A stretch of DNA of 64,000 bases, taken from Pseudomonadota bacterium. Its GTDB lineage: Bacteria; Pseudomonadota; Gammaproteobacteria; Acidiferrobacterales; UBA6901. The notes under the pieces are model-generated. The model saw nothing but the letters and a program-made list of their open reading frames with translations. It was not told the origin of the DNA and searched no databases. Each line of letters begins with the position of its first letter. Within the stretch, counting starts at the first letter, position 1. The DNA is taken from positions 125,515 through 189,514 of the forward strand of contig JAJYEX010000005.1 in assembly GCA_021785515.1 (NCBI GenBank), read 5' to 3'. Made by a program: the position numbers and the translations under genes. Of the stretch, positions 1 through 8,096 are shown piece after piece.

Positions 1-252
1 GTCGTGCTTCTTCGGCCAGTCGTGCTTCTTCGGCCAGTCGTGCTTCTTCGGCCAGTCGTGCTTCTTCGGCCAGTCGTGCTTCTTCGGCCAGTCGTGCTTC
101 TTCGGCCAGTCGTGCTTCTTCGGCCAGTCGTGCTTCTTCGGCCAGCCGCTCCACCTCAGCGAGCCGTGCTGCTTCCACCAGCCGTGCTTTTTCCGCCAGC
201 CGCTCCGCTTCAGCCAGTCGCGCTGCCTCCGCCTGCCGTTCCGCCTCTTCCC
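1..252. repeat. 18-bp tandem repeat array inside the coiled-coil gene
   Basis: Eight identical head-to-tail copies of GTCGTGCTTCTTCGGCCA fill 1-144, followed by six diverged 18-bp units to about 252. On the minus strand each unit encodes AEEARL or a variant. The unit is a multiple of three, so gain or loss of copies keeps the frame. The array probably continues beyond the left edge. Exact identity of the copies suggests recent expansion. Confidence 0.95.
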
Positions 253-958
253 GGGCTAACTTAAGCGCGGCTTCTGCCTGGGAGAGTTGACGTGCCCGGT
301 TTTCTGCTTCGGCCCGAACGAGTTCCTCGGCACGCGCCTTTGCTACCGCGACGCGGGCAGCTTTTTGCGCCTTTACCACGGCTCGGGTTTCGCTCTTGGT
401 CCACGTCTTGGAGCGAGGGTGTGTCGCCACCGGCAGGACGTGCGATTCGGTAGTTCCATTGGCGACCGGTAATGTCGAGGTGTCCGGTACAGCAACCACA
501 TTTTCCTCGTCTACCCCGGTAGGGTGCACGATTCCGGCCATAGACGTACCTGATCCGGCAGAGTCAATCGTGTTGCGGTTCGCCGGAATGGATGCGTCCG
601 GGACTGGCCGCGCCATGTCGGCCAGTTTGCGAACCTCAGCATGTTTCTTTGCTTGGTTGTCGAGTTCAGCGTTAGCTGCCTCAAACATTGCCTGCGCTTC
701 CGCAAGCAGTCGGGCGGCTTCGGCGCTCTCGGGGCTGTGAGATACCTTGGCACGTGCAATCTTGAGCGCCTCAGCAGTTTGGTCGCGCCGGGCCGAAAGG
801 TAGGCTTCGTAGAGTTTTTCTTCCTGGGCGTGCAATTCCTGGCTCAGGTCAGGCCCAGCTTCACAAGCCTGAACAAAAAAATGACCGCAACCACACCGCA
901 TAGCACTTGCTGCATGGGTGGTTGCACACTGGGGGCACTCCTTATAGAAAATGCTCAC
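1..958 (-). CDS. zinc-ribbon protein with long AEEARL-repeat coiled coil (3' end outside window)
   Basis: The frame reads leftward from a GTG at 956-958 and is still open at base 1, so the C-terminus is missing. The first 30 residues hold a probable zinc ribbon: CPQC, then CGCGHFF about 15 residues later. A hydrophilic region of about 170 residues follows. From about residue 190 the protein is charged and Ala/Glu/Arg-rich, ending in hexapeptide repeats AEEARL, a predicted long coiled coil. No signal peptide is seen, so it is probably cytoplasmic. GTG is chosen because it keeps the CxxC pair and a TAG stop lies 21 codons upstream with no ATG between; the ribosome site (GGGAC) is weak. It resembles the coiled-coil parts of the two Sel1 proteins nearby. 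Function unknown. Confidence 0.72.
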   Translation of the reverse strand, partial: MSIFYKECPQCATTHAASAMRCGCGHFFVQACEAGPDLSQELHAQEEKLYEAYLSARRDQTAEALKIARAKVSHSPESAEAARLLAEAQAMFEAANAELDNQAKKHAEVRKLADMARPVPDASIPANRNTIDSAGSGTSMAGIVHPTGVDEENVVAVPDTSTLPVANGTTESHVLPVATHPRSKTWTKSETRAVVKAQKAARVAVAKARAEELVRAEAENRARQLSQAEAALKLAREEAERQAEAARLAEAERLAEKARLVEAARLAEVERLAEEARLAEEARLAEEARLAEEARLAEEARLAEEARLAEEARLAEEAR

Positions 959-1646
959 GTTCTTGTCCCGAAGGGTTGCATAGCAGTAACACGTGCCAGA
1001 AGCCGGTATAGGTGCCGATTCCTAGAACATTGCCTGCCTATAGAATATGGCACGCTGGAGGGGATTCGCCTCTGATGCCAGACGATCAGGTGCGCCCGGC
1101 GGACAAATGGTATTTAGGTGTGTACCCGGATTTCAGACCTTAATTACCATATTTTTTATATGGTTTTTAGGAGCCGGTATTGGAATCCTGAATCCTTGCG
1201 AATACGGGGATCTGGGAGAGCGCAGGGTTGGTCATCGGGCACGCTGCGCTGGCCGCAGTGATTAATCCCCTTATTCGGAAGTCACCAGCCCAGATATTCC
1301 GAGTACCCGCCCTAAGGGCCGGTGCCTGATAGGGGGTACGGTCTGCCAATATCCTGCAAAATGTCATCCGCGGATCACGTAACCCGGTCGTTGATCGCGG
1401 TAGCCACGGGTGCAAGGCGCCATCATCCATGTGGGCAGTGTGGTGATTCTGAACGTTTTCCTTCATTGAAACAGAATTCACAAAGTGTCTTGCGCTGTGC
1501 AAGTGCCAGACTATAGTAAAAACCAGTGGGTTAGGGCAGCATGCGGTCCGCGGACGCGGTACTTTTGTTAGGGGCCGGGTTCTGCCGGCTCGGATGGGAT
1601 AACAAGCAAGAGCGAAAATCTCCACAAAACGTGAGGGGATCAGAAG
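959..1646. other. 688-bp intergenic region
   Basis: No convincing gene was found. The region separates the divergent coiled-coil gene and porin gene and must hold their promoters. An AT-rich inverted repeat (ACCATAT/ATATGGT) lies at 1146-1164 and is followed by TTTTT, so it could be a weak terminator or promoter element. A short GC hairpin (GCCCT/AGGGC) lies at 1309-1319. The porin promoter candidate is listed separately. Confidence 0.5.
1490..1517 (+). promoter_or_regulatory. candidate sigma-70 promoter of the porin gene
   Basis: TTGCGC at 1490-1495 and TATAGT at 1512-1517 are separated by 16 bases. The -10 matches consensus at five of six positions and the -35 at three. The porin start codon is about 130 bases downstream. 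Confidence 0.35.
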
Positions 1647-2846
1647 ATGAAGAAATGGCTAGTGGGTGCGTTGGGGGCATTTTTAGCCTTTGGCGCCAGT
1701 CAGGCTTATGCGGTTCAAGGAGTCCGGATAAACGGTTTTCTCACAGCCGGAGCGACCTATGCCGATACAGCGGTCTGTCAGGGTGATGTGGCCTGCACTG
1801 CTGGGGTTGGACGGGGACCTGTGAGCCAGGACGGGAATATTTCCAACCAGGTCGGGTTCAGCAACGACAGCCGGTTCGGTCTGCAGATTTCCGCCAAAAT
1901 CAACTCCAAGGTGGATATGACCGGCCAGCTTCTATCGCGTGCCAATAATAACGACTACGCCATGAGGGCGAACTGGGCGTTCGTCACCTACCATTTGGCG
2001 GACCCGCTCGCTATCCGGGCCGGTAAGCTGAAGCTCACGACGTTCCTGATATCGGATTACTACGAGGTGGGTTATGCCTACCCGTGGATAACGCCGCCCC
2101 AGGAGGTTTACTACTCCAACCCGATTTCCACGATCAATGGCATGGATGCGCTCTACCGCGTGAACTTCGGGCAGTTTTCCATGCTGTTTCAGCCCTATTA
2201 CGGCACCAGCACGGGCGAGCAGGCGCTTGTCCCGCAGGAGGTTATCGGAGGGGTCCCCGAGGTGGTCGGAGGGGCTGCGCCGGGTGTCGTGTCATCTCCT
2301 CCAGGCACCATTGCCTACGCGAACTTCACGGCAAACAGTATGTACGGCATCAACGTCAGCGCCGGTACCAATGCCTTTACCTTGCGCGGGGGCTACCTCA
2401 AGACCCTGGTTAGCGCCCCATCGTTTGGTGTGACCAACAAGACAGCGACATTCTCCAGTGTCGGCGGCAGCATGGACTGGGAGAACATCGTGCTGTATGC
2501 GGAGTACTTTCAGCGTCGCATCGAGCAGGGCGCCAATGAAGCGTTTCCGGACCAGAAGGGTTGGTATACCACCCTCGGGTACCGCATTGGCAAGTTCCTG
2601 CCCAACGTGACCTTCGCCAAACTTGAAAACAACCACAATCCGGTGGGTCCTGGCTATGGCACGCCGCTCGCACAGAGTTCTGTGACCGGCGGGGTGCGTT
2701 ACGAACTCGGTACCGGTGCTGATATCAAGCTTGAGGCGGAAGAGGTCAAACCGCTCGACGGGACACGCGGGTTGCTCATTGGGTATCTGCCCACGGGCAA
2801 GAGCCACGTGATGATCTACAGCGTTGCCATCGACCTCGTGTTCTAG
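1647..2846 (+). CDS. outer-membrane porin-like beta-barrel protein
   Basis: This 399-residue protein starts with a clear signal peptide (MKKWLVGALGAFLAFGASQAYA, cut after about residue 22). The mature part has alternating polar and hydrophobic stretches rich in Gly, Asn, Tyr and Phe. It ends in an aromatic residue (IDLVF), the usual signature of BAM-dependent outer-membrane barrels. AGGGGA lies upstream of the ATG. The gene is 13 bases ahead of a small PstS-like gene, which suggests one operon. An uptake role for phosphate or another oxyanion is inferred from that pairing only; no selectivity motif was recognised. Confidence 0.75.
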   Translation: MKKWLVGALGAFLAFGASQAYAVQGVRINGFLTAGATYADTAVCQGDVACTAGVGRGPVSQDGNISNQVGFSNDSRFGLQISAKINSKVDMTGQLLSRANNNDYAMRANWAFVTYHLADPLAIRAGKLKLTTFLISDYYEVGYAYPWITPPQEVYYSNPISTINGMDALYRVNFGQFSMLFQPYYGTSTGEQALVPQEVIGGVPEVVGGAAPGVVSSPPGTIAYANFTANSMYGINVSAGTNAFTLRGGYLKTLVSAPSFGVTNKTATFSSVGGSMDWENIVLYAEYFQRRIEQGANEAFPDQKGWYTTLGYRIGKFLPNVTFAKLENNHNPVGPGYGTPLAQSSVTGGVRYELGTGADIKLEAEEVKPLDGTRGLLIGYLPTGKSHVMIYSVAIDLVF

Positions 2847-2859
2847 GAGATTCGGACAA

Positions 2860-3300
2860 ATGGCAAGACTACTGAAAAAGTTGGCAGTCCTTCTGTTTGT
2901 CGTCGCCGGGATCTCCGGAATGACGAATTCGGCCGACGCGGCGCTGGCCATAATCGGGAACCCCGCCAATTCGCTAGAGGGGATCAGCGTCACTGATGTT
3001 GCCATGATCTATCTGGGCAAGTCGGACGAGCTTCCCAACGGTGAGACGGCCGCGGCAGTTGATCAGTATCGTGGCAGTCCGGTCCGTGCCGAGTTCTACC
3101 GCAAGGTGGTGGGCATGAGCCAGGACCGCCTGGATGCCTACTGGTCCCGGATCATTTTCTCGGGCAAGGGCAACCCGCCGCGCGTGGTTGGTGGCAACAA
3201 AGCGGTGATACGCTGGGTTGCCGCCCATCGGGATGGTATTGGTTACGTTAGCGGGGTGGTACTCAACCGTTCGGTCAAAGTACTACTGATCATCCCCTGA
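2860..3300 (+). CDS. small periplasmic PstS-like (phosphate-binding type) protein
   Basis: The 146-residue product has a signal peptide (about residues 1-27, ending ADA). What follows resembles the first lobe of PBP-like phosphate-binding proteins: AIIGNP, an IYLGK motif, a QYRGSPVRAEFYRKV segment, and WSRIIFSGKG. Full PstS proteins are about twice as long, so this is a single-lobe relative and not a complete transporter subunit. The start at 2860 is set by AGGAGA at 2845-2850. No permease or ATPase gene lies nearby. It probably binds an anion together with the porin upstream, or acts as a periplasmic sensor; that role is inferred. Confidence 0.72.
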   Translation: MARLLKKLAVLLFVVAGISGMTNSADAALAIIGNPANSLEGISVTDVAMIYLGKSDELPNGETAAAVDQYRGSPVRAEFYRKVVGMSQDRLDAYWSRIIFSGKGNPPRVVGGNKAVIRWVAAHRDGIGYVSGVVLNRSVKVLLIIP

Positions 3301-3952
3301 CATGCAGGCATGAGGCATTTCCTCGGGGAACGGACTGGGTGTCTGTTCCTCGAGGCGTGGTACCGAAATCCGCTTTTTTTTGAATTTGGTTTCATCACGC
3401 CTGAGGTTCTGTCTGTTCTGTGGCTGCGCCGGGCAATTGCACGCGTATTGATCGGGTTCTGCGCATGTGCGCCGGCCCTCGATAAACGCGGCGGGACGTC
3501 CAAGTCTCCCCCGCGCACTCAGGTCTTAAGCGCACTCTTTGTGCCTTCGCATCCGCTGCGGCACTGCCGCGGCCGCGCCTCTCTATCGAGCGGCATGCAT
3601 TTCCGATGCACGCCAGGCGCTCGATACGCAATGGCTTAAACGGCGTTTCGGTTGTCCTTGGGCCAAGGTGGCCTTGCGAGCCGCCCGCCTGAACCCTATG
3701 CCTCCCGCGGACTACGCGCCCTCGCTTCGCTTTCCCTGGCGCGCAGTAAGTGTGCGGACCGGATGGTTTGTGGATCGCCGACTTTACCGACCGAAGACCC
3801 GGATTGCCGGATAGTTGCAGGTGTGTGTCTGGCAGTACAGCGCCTTTACCGTAGTTGTCAGGTGAGCAGCGGCGCAGGTCAATCGACGCCGAGAGGTGGC
3901 AGTGCACGCCGGCCGCGGGCCGGCTGGACGGCACCGGGACGGGCCCGGCGGC
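3301..3952. other. 652-bp region without a recognised gene
   Basis: Open frames exist on both strands here but none has a ribosome site, family resemblance or protein-like composition. The left end holds the inverted repeat described separately. The rest lies between the 3' ends of the PstS-like gene and the Sel1-repeat gene. I see no RNA gene in it. Confidence 0.5.
3321..3355 (+). terminator. large inverted repeat after the PstS-like gene
   Basis: CCTCGGGGAAC at 3321-3331 pairs with GTTCCTCGAGG at 3345-3355 (10 of 11 Watson-Crick pairs plus one G-U), with a 13-base loop. It lies 20 bases after the stop codon. There is no immediate T-run (a T8 tract comes about 15 bases later), so it may be a processing or stability stem and not a classic terminator. 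Confidence 0.45.
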
Positions 3953-4789
3953 TTATTGGCAGGTCGACAGGAACCGGGCAGCGGGTCCCTTGCACGGGTC
4001 CGGAGAGAAGTGGTCACCGGTTTTCGCCTGGTGCGGCGGTGCCGATGCCTGGAGTTTCATCTTGTGCGCCTGGGCCGCTTTCCGGCTGCGTGCTTCGGCG
4101 ATGGCGCGCTGCCTGGCTTCGGCTTCGGCGCGCGCTTTTTCGTCGGCTATTTTTCTCGCTTGAAGCGCGGCAGCTTGTTCGTGTTCCCGCTTTCTGGCGG
4201 CCGCCGCGGCGGCCGCTTCCGCTCGTTGCCGGGCTAACATGGCAGCGGCGCGCCGTTTGGCGATCGCGGCAGCCCTGGCGGCCTGTGCAGCCCGGATGCG
4301 CGCCTGCGCTCGCGCCTTGGCAAGGGCGGCAGCCCGTACTGCTGCCTGCTCCTTCGCCAGGATGGCTGCCCGCTGGGCTGCGAGCTCCTGAGCCTTTGCC
4401 TTCTGGGCGTTTTGAAGGATCTGGTTCCAGTTGGCCAGCTTTTGCTTGGCTTCAGCGTTTCCCTGGCGCGCAGCGCGCTCATACCATTGGTGCGCCAGTT
4501 GCAGGTTGGCCTGCGTGCCGAGACCGTCTTGATACATCTTGCCGACGTAAAACTCGCCGTTGGGGTCGCCGCTTCGGGCCATGCGCAGCTGTGCGCTGAA
4601 CAGGCTGGTTTCGGCCTGACTTACTGAATCGGCACGGGCACGGCCGGCTGCCAGCACGGCCAGCATGATGATGCCGGTGCATGTGATTGCCCAGACAGGG
4701 CTCCTGCGGCCGTGGTGCCGTCGGATCAGGCGCTCAGCCGCCTCTGCGGCGAAAGACTGGTCACTGCGTATAGGGTGTGCATGGTTCAT
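3953..4789 (-). CDS. Sel1-repeat protein with Ala/Arg-rich coiled coil
   Basis: This 278-residue protein has a hydrophobic segment at about residues 31-52 followed by ARA, a signal peptide or anchor with a long N-terminal extension. A Sel1-like repeat follows (GEFYVGKMYQDGLG, then AHQWYERAARQGNAEAK, about residues 72-113). Next comes about 130 residues of Ala/Arg/Lys/Gln-rich coiled coil. The short tail has two Cys residues (DPCKGP and STCQ) that could form a disulfide. It has the same architecture as the next upstream gene, pointing to duplication. It is probably periplasmic. Function unknown; Sel1 proteins usually mediate protein-protein contacts. Confidence 0.72.
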   Translation of the reverse strand: MNHAHPIRSDQSFAAEAAERLIRRHHGRRSPVWAITCTGIIMLAVLAAGRARADSVSQAETSLFSAQLRMARSGDPNGEFYVGKMYQDGLGTQANLQLAHQWYERAARQGNAEAKQKLANWNQILQNAQKAKAQELAAQRAAILAKEQAAVRAAALAKARAQARIRAAQAARAAAIAKRRAAAMLARQRAEAAAAAAARKREHEQAAALQARKIADEKARAEAEARQRAIAEARSRKAAQAHKMKLQASAPPHQAKTGDHFSPDPCKGPAARFLSTCQ

Positions 4790-4854
4790 GTGGTCTGACT
4801 CATACAGGCTGATGTCCGCCTCGTTCGGTGCCGTGCGCTACGGTCCATCCGTCC

Positions 4855-5793
4855 TCAACGTCTGGCGAATTCGATCATCTGATGCCGTTCATCGGTACAC
4901 GCCACCACCTGTGTGTTGCGTGCCTGGCATTGCAGCGTGTGCCCCGGCGACTGCCAGCCAAGCTGTGCGGCCGGAGGATCGGCGACGATGCCACCATTCG
5001 GAGCGTCGGAGCCATCCCCGCTCACATCCAGGACGTGGTACAGGTAGTGGACGGTAAATGTGCCCTGCGGACCGAAGTTTGATGCGGTAGACTTTACCGT
5101 ATAGGTGAGCGCCGAACCGTTGACATCAGCGTGCAGCCGTTGCGAAAAGCAGACGATTTTGGCATTTCCAGCCTGAAGACAGCTGGTATTCGGGGAAGGC
5201 AGCATGGACGCCGCATTGACGTTGTTGAACCAGCCACCGCTGAGGACGATCGGCAACGCATCAATGCGTCGTTGTGCCATCCTCTCCGCCTGGGCCTTTC
5301 TGGCAGCCGCGGCCCTCTGCTCGGCTGCGCGTGCTTCTTCCGCCTGGGCGCGGGCAGCGCGTTCGGCGTCGAGGCGTGCGCGGGCGGCAAGCTCGGCCTT
5401 CACGCGTGCGCGAGCTTCCTGCGCGGCCCGCTGGCGGGCAGCGGCCTCGGCGCGCTCGCGCACGGTATTTTCTGCAGCCATAACTTTGGCTTTTGCGGCC
5501 TCGCGGGCGGCGTGGCTGGAATGATCGAGCTTATCCTTGGCCAGCTGATTTCCCTGGGTGGCGGCCTTTTGGTACCACTTCTTGGCTTCGGGCTCGTTTT
5601 TGGGTACACCCTTGCCCGCTTCATATAGCGTGCCGACGATATACTCGGCGTTGGCGTTGCCGTTCTGAGCCTTGGCCATGAAATATTGGAAAATCTGCAC
5701 CTGTACTGGCACGGGAGGTACTGGCCCGGGAGCCTGGGCGAGAGCCGGCAAGGCAAATATGGCGCAAAATAGGGCAATGGCAAATCTCGACAT
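4855..5793 (-). CDS. secreted Sel1-repeat, coiled-coil protein with a C-terminal domain
   Basis: The 312-residue product begins at the ATG at 5791-5793, chosen because it directly opens a signal peptide (MSRFAIALFCAIFALPALAQA) and has GGGGAG upstream; an ATG 54 bases earlier would add an unlikely extension. Domains: Pro-rich linker, Sel1 repeat (about residues 45-90: AEYIVGTLYEAGKG, AKKWYQKAATQGN), Ala/Glu/Arg coiled coil (about 95-180), and a C-terminal domain of about 130 residues with four Cys residues (TSCLQ, IVCFS, LQCQA, VACTD) that I do not recognise. It lies 65 bases upstream of its shorter paralogue and is probably co-transcribed with it. Likely periplasmic. Confidence 0.75.
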   Translation of the reverse strand: MSRFAIALFCAIFALPALAQAPGPVPPVPVQVQIFQYFMAKAQNGNANAEYIVGTLYEAGKGVPKNEPEAKKWYQKAATQGNQLAKDKLDHSSHAAREAAKAKVMAAENTVRERAEAAARQRAAQEARARVKAELAARARLDAERAARAQAEEARAAEQRAAAARKAQAERMAQRRIDALPIVLSGGWFNNVNAASMLPSPNTSCLQAGNAKIVCFSQRLHADVNGSALTYTVKSTASNFGPQGTFTVHYLYHVLDVSGDGSDAPNGGIVADPPAAQLGWQSPGHTLQCQARNTQVVACTDERHQMIEFARR

Positions 5794-6122
5794 CTGGGCA
5801 ACTCCCCGAGCGGTCGTACAACACATGAGGTTATTTTTTAAGGTCATGTTTGCTAGGTGCGGCGTCTATGCCGGTCTTCAGTCTAAATGTATAGAACAAA
5901 ATCCGCAGATTGAAAGCGTCGCGGAGCTTGATATTGTTTGCCGGCGGAATATGGCTCGGTCCCGTCCCCTGGGCGGGTTGGCAGGTGTCGGTTGTCGGGG
6001 TTGTCCCGCCGCTTCTGGGCCTGTGCGCCCAGGGGGCAGTGCACCGTGATTTGGCGGTCATTCCGTGCCAACTTGAGCGGGGGTCGGGCACCGGACGGTG
6101 CCGAATGGCGTAAGCCACGCTG
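5794..6122. other. 329-bp intergenic region
   Basis: This separates the leftward Sel1 gene from the rightward methyltransferase gene, so divergent promoters are expected. It contains AT-rich patches near 5880-5945 but no motif pair I would call. No gene was seen. Confidence 0.45.
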
Positions 6123-7010
6123 GTGTTCTGCCAGGGCGGTATCCCGGTGACCGGGCGGGGGGTGGGCGAGGGACAGGGTCGCGACTGCGGGAGCGTGGTC
6201 CGGCATATCCGCGCAGTATTCGACCGCGCTGCCGCCGGATACGACCGCGAGCCCCTGCGGATCTTCGCATTTGCAGCCGACCGTCTGATCGGGCATGCCG
6301 GCATAAAGCCCGGGCATAAGGTGCTGGACGTCGCCACGGGTACCGGTGTTGTTGCCGTCTCCGCGGCGCAGGTAGTCGGGCCTGCAGGACGCGTCACCGC
6401 GATCGATGTATCGGAGCGGATGCTCGATCGGACGCAGGAGAAGCTTGCGCGGTTGGGCGTCACGAACGTCGATGTTCATCTGATGGACGCAGGGGCGCTG
6501 GAGTTTCGCGCCGGATACTTTGATGCGGTGGTGTGTTCCCATGCGCTGGAACTGCTTCCGGATATGGAGGATGCAGTCCAAGGCTGGGTGCGCGTGCTGC
6601 GGCCAGGCGGCGTGCTTGCTTTTTCCAGCTTCGGCGCTGGTGCATTCGAGCCCATGCTGGGCATGTTGATGCGGCGTATCGCACGCCGGATGACTTCCGG
6701 AGCCGGTCCTGTCTTTGCCATCGGGCCGCACCGTCTGGCCGTTCCGCAACGTTGCCAGCAGTTGCTGCAGGGTGCGGGGTTGGACGACCGCCGGGTCGTT
6801 GAAGAAGCGCTTGGTTATCATCTGCGTGATGCGAGCGAGTGGTGGGAAGTGATTATGGGTAGCGGCCTGCGCGAACTTCCGGACCAGCTCGATCCGGCGG
6901 CGGTGGAAGCCGTCCGAGACGAACACCTGGCCGAACTGGCAGCAATCATGAACGAGAATGGATTGTGGCTTGACGGCAGGACGCTGTTTGCTGTCGCGCG
7001 CAGAACCTGA
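6123..7010 (+). CDS. class I SAM-dependent methyltransferase
   Basis: The core fold is plain: motif I VLDVATGTGVVAVSAA (about residues 68-83), motif II AIDVSERML, an FDAVVCSHALELLPD segment, and LRPGGVLAFSSFG. It is closest in style to UbiE/BioC-type small-molecule methyltransferases; the substrate is unknown. The C-terminal third (about 210-295) is family-specific. The start is uncertain: GTG at 6123 gives 295 residues, and in-frame GTGs at 6162 and 6195 would remove 13 or 24 poorly conserved residues. An acyltransferase gene follows 88 bases later on the same strand, so a lipid-related substrate is possible but unproven. Confidence 0.8.
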   Translation: MFCQGGIPVTGRGVGEGQGRDCGSVVRHIRAVFDRAAAGYDREPLRIFAFAADRLIGHAGIKPGHKVLDVATGTGVVAVSAAQVVGPAGRVTAIDVSERMLDRTQEKLARLGVTNVDVHLMDAGALEFRAGYFDAVVCSHALELLPDMEDAVQGWVRVLRPGGVLAFSSFGAGAFEPMLGMLMRRIARRMTSGAGPVFAIGPHRLAVPQRCQQLLQGAGLDDRRVVEEALGYHLRDASEWWEVIMGSGLRELPDQLDPAAVEAVRDEHLAELAAIMNENGLWLDGRTLFAVARRT

Positions 7011-7098
7011 ATCCGCAGTCTGCGCTCGACGTGGCCGTGGCCAATCTTCCCGACGACGTGTTGCCGGCACTTAAGCCGTTACGCCGGCAAGGCCGCCC

Positions 7099-7950
7099 AT
7101 GCAGCGCGGCGACACGCTTTTCCCCTCAGTGGTGCGTCCTATACTTCAATACAGCATGGCGCACGTCGCGCCAGTTTTGCGGGCAGCGCTTGGGGGACGA
7201 TTGATTTACCGTCTGGTGCGCATCATATGGCTTGGCCTGTGCTGGCTGGATCTGACGCTATTCACCGCGCTGCTCTACATGCTCTCGTTCGTGAGCGCGG
7301 AGTGCACCCAGCCGGCATATGCCATGCTGTTTCGTGCGTGGTGCCGGGCATTCGTGCGGGCGCTCGGCGTGGAGCTGAGATTGCATCAAAAGTACCAGGA
7401 TCCGCTGCCGAAGCATTTCATCCTGATTGCCAACCATCCGTCGGCGTTCGAGGATATCGGCGTGCCGGCCCTGTTCAATGTCATATCGCTTGCAAAGATC
7501 GAGGTCCTCGACTGGTGGATCGCCGGCCGTATCAATCGTTCGGCGGGCACGCTGTTCGTCAAACGTGAGTCGCGCGAGTCGCGGCACGCTGCTTCCGAAC
7601 AGGTCGTCGAGCAACTGGGCAAGGGACGCAACGTTGCCATTTATCCCGAAGGGGGTTGCCGGGGAAAGCGCATCTTTTCCTCATTCCGTTATGGCGCATT
7701 CGACATATCGTTGCGTACCGGTGTCCCCATCGTGCCGGTGTTTCTCCAGTACGAGGCCCAGGACACCTTCGAATGGAAGCCGCACGAAACGCTGATGCGC
7801 AAGCTGTGGCAATTCCTGAACGCGCCGAATAAGCACGTAAACTACTATGTGTACGACGCCATAGATCCCTCCGGGTTTTCCGACAAACGCAACTACTGTG
7901 AATTCGTCCACAGACTGTACGTGGACTGGCAGGCAAAGTACCTGGACTAA
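7099..7950 (+). CDS. PlsC-type lysophospholipid acyltransferase
   Basis: The 283-residue protein has an N-terminal membrane segment (about residues 38-66) followed by the acyltransferase domain. Motif I is NHPSAFED (His113), so the HX4D box reads HX4E, with Asp one place later. Motif II is LFVKRESR, motif III YPEGG (about 182-186), motif IV VPIVPVF. These enzymes transfer an acyl chain to a lysolipid at the inner membrane. The acceptor could be lysophosphatidate or another lysolipid such as an ornithine lipid. AAGG lies upstream of the ATG; an internal ATG at 7156 is an alternative. It is followed by a kinase-TPR gene on the same strand. Confidence 0.8.
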   Translation: MQRGDTLFPSVVRPILQYSMAHVAPVLRAALGGRLIYRLVRIIWLGLCWLDLTLFTALLYMLSFVSAECTQPAYAMLFRAWCRAFVRALGVELRLHQKYQDPLPKHFILIANHPSAFEDIGVPALFNVISLAKIEVLDWWIAGRINRSAGTLFVKRESRESRHAASEQVVEQLGKGRNVAIYPEGGCRGKRIFSSFRYGAFDISLRTGVPIVPVFLQYEAQDTFEWKPHETLMRKLWQFLNAPNKHVNYYVYDAIDPSGFSDKRNYCEFVHRLYVDWQAKYLD

Positions 7951-8096
7951 CCTGTTACTGCCATTCCGGTGTTCTTGCCGGATATCGGGTGCAGATTCCA
8001 ATTCATCGGCGCGGAATTGGTAGTGCCCGCCCGGTAGTGTATTTTGAAATTGATTCACAGGGATCTGTCGGGAACCGTGGCAAGAGGTGACTTTCC

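Noticed and set aside
1-264. Open frame on the plus strand with repeated LLRPVV, and the array as a possible CRISPR
   Set aside because: The 18-bp units have no spacers, and the minus strand reads as a charged coiled coil joined to a plausible N-terminus. The plus frame is its complement.
3395-3934. 179-codon minus-strand frame in the gap after the PstS-like gene
   Set aside because: No ribosome site, no family resemblance, Arg/Pro/Ser-rich composition typical of a shadow in GC-rich DNA.
5883-7070. 395-codon minus-strand frame
   Set aside because: It lies opposite a methyltransferase with clear motifs and has no recognisable domain.
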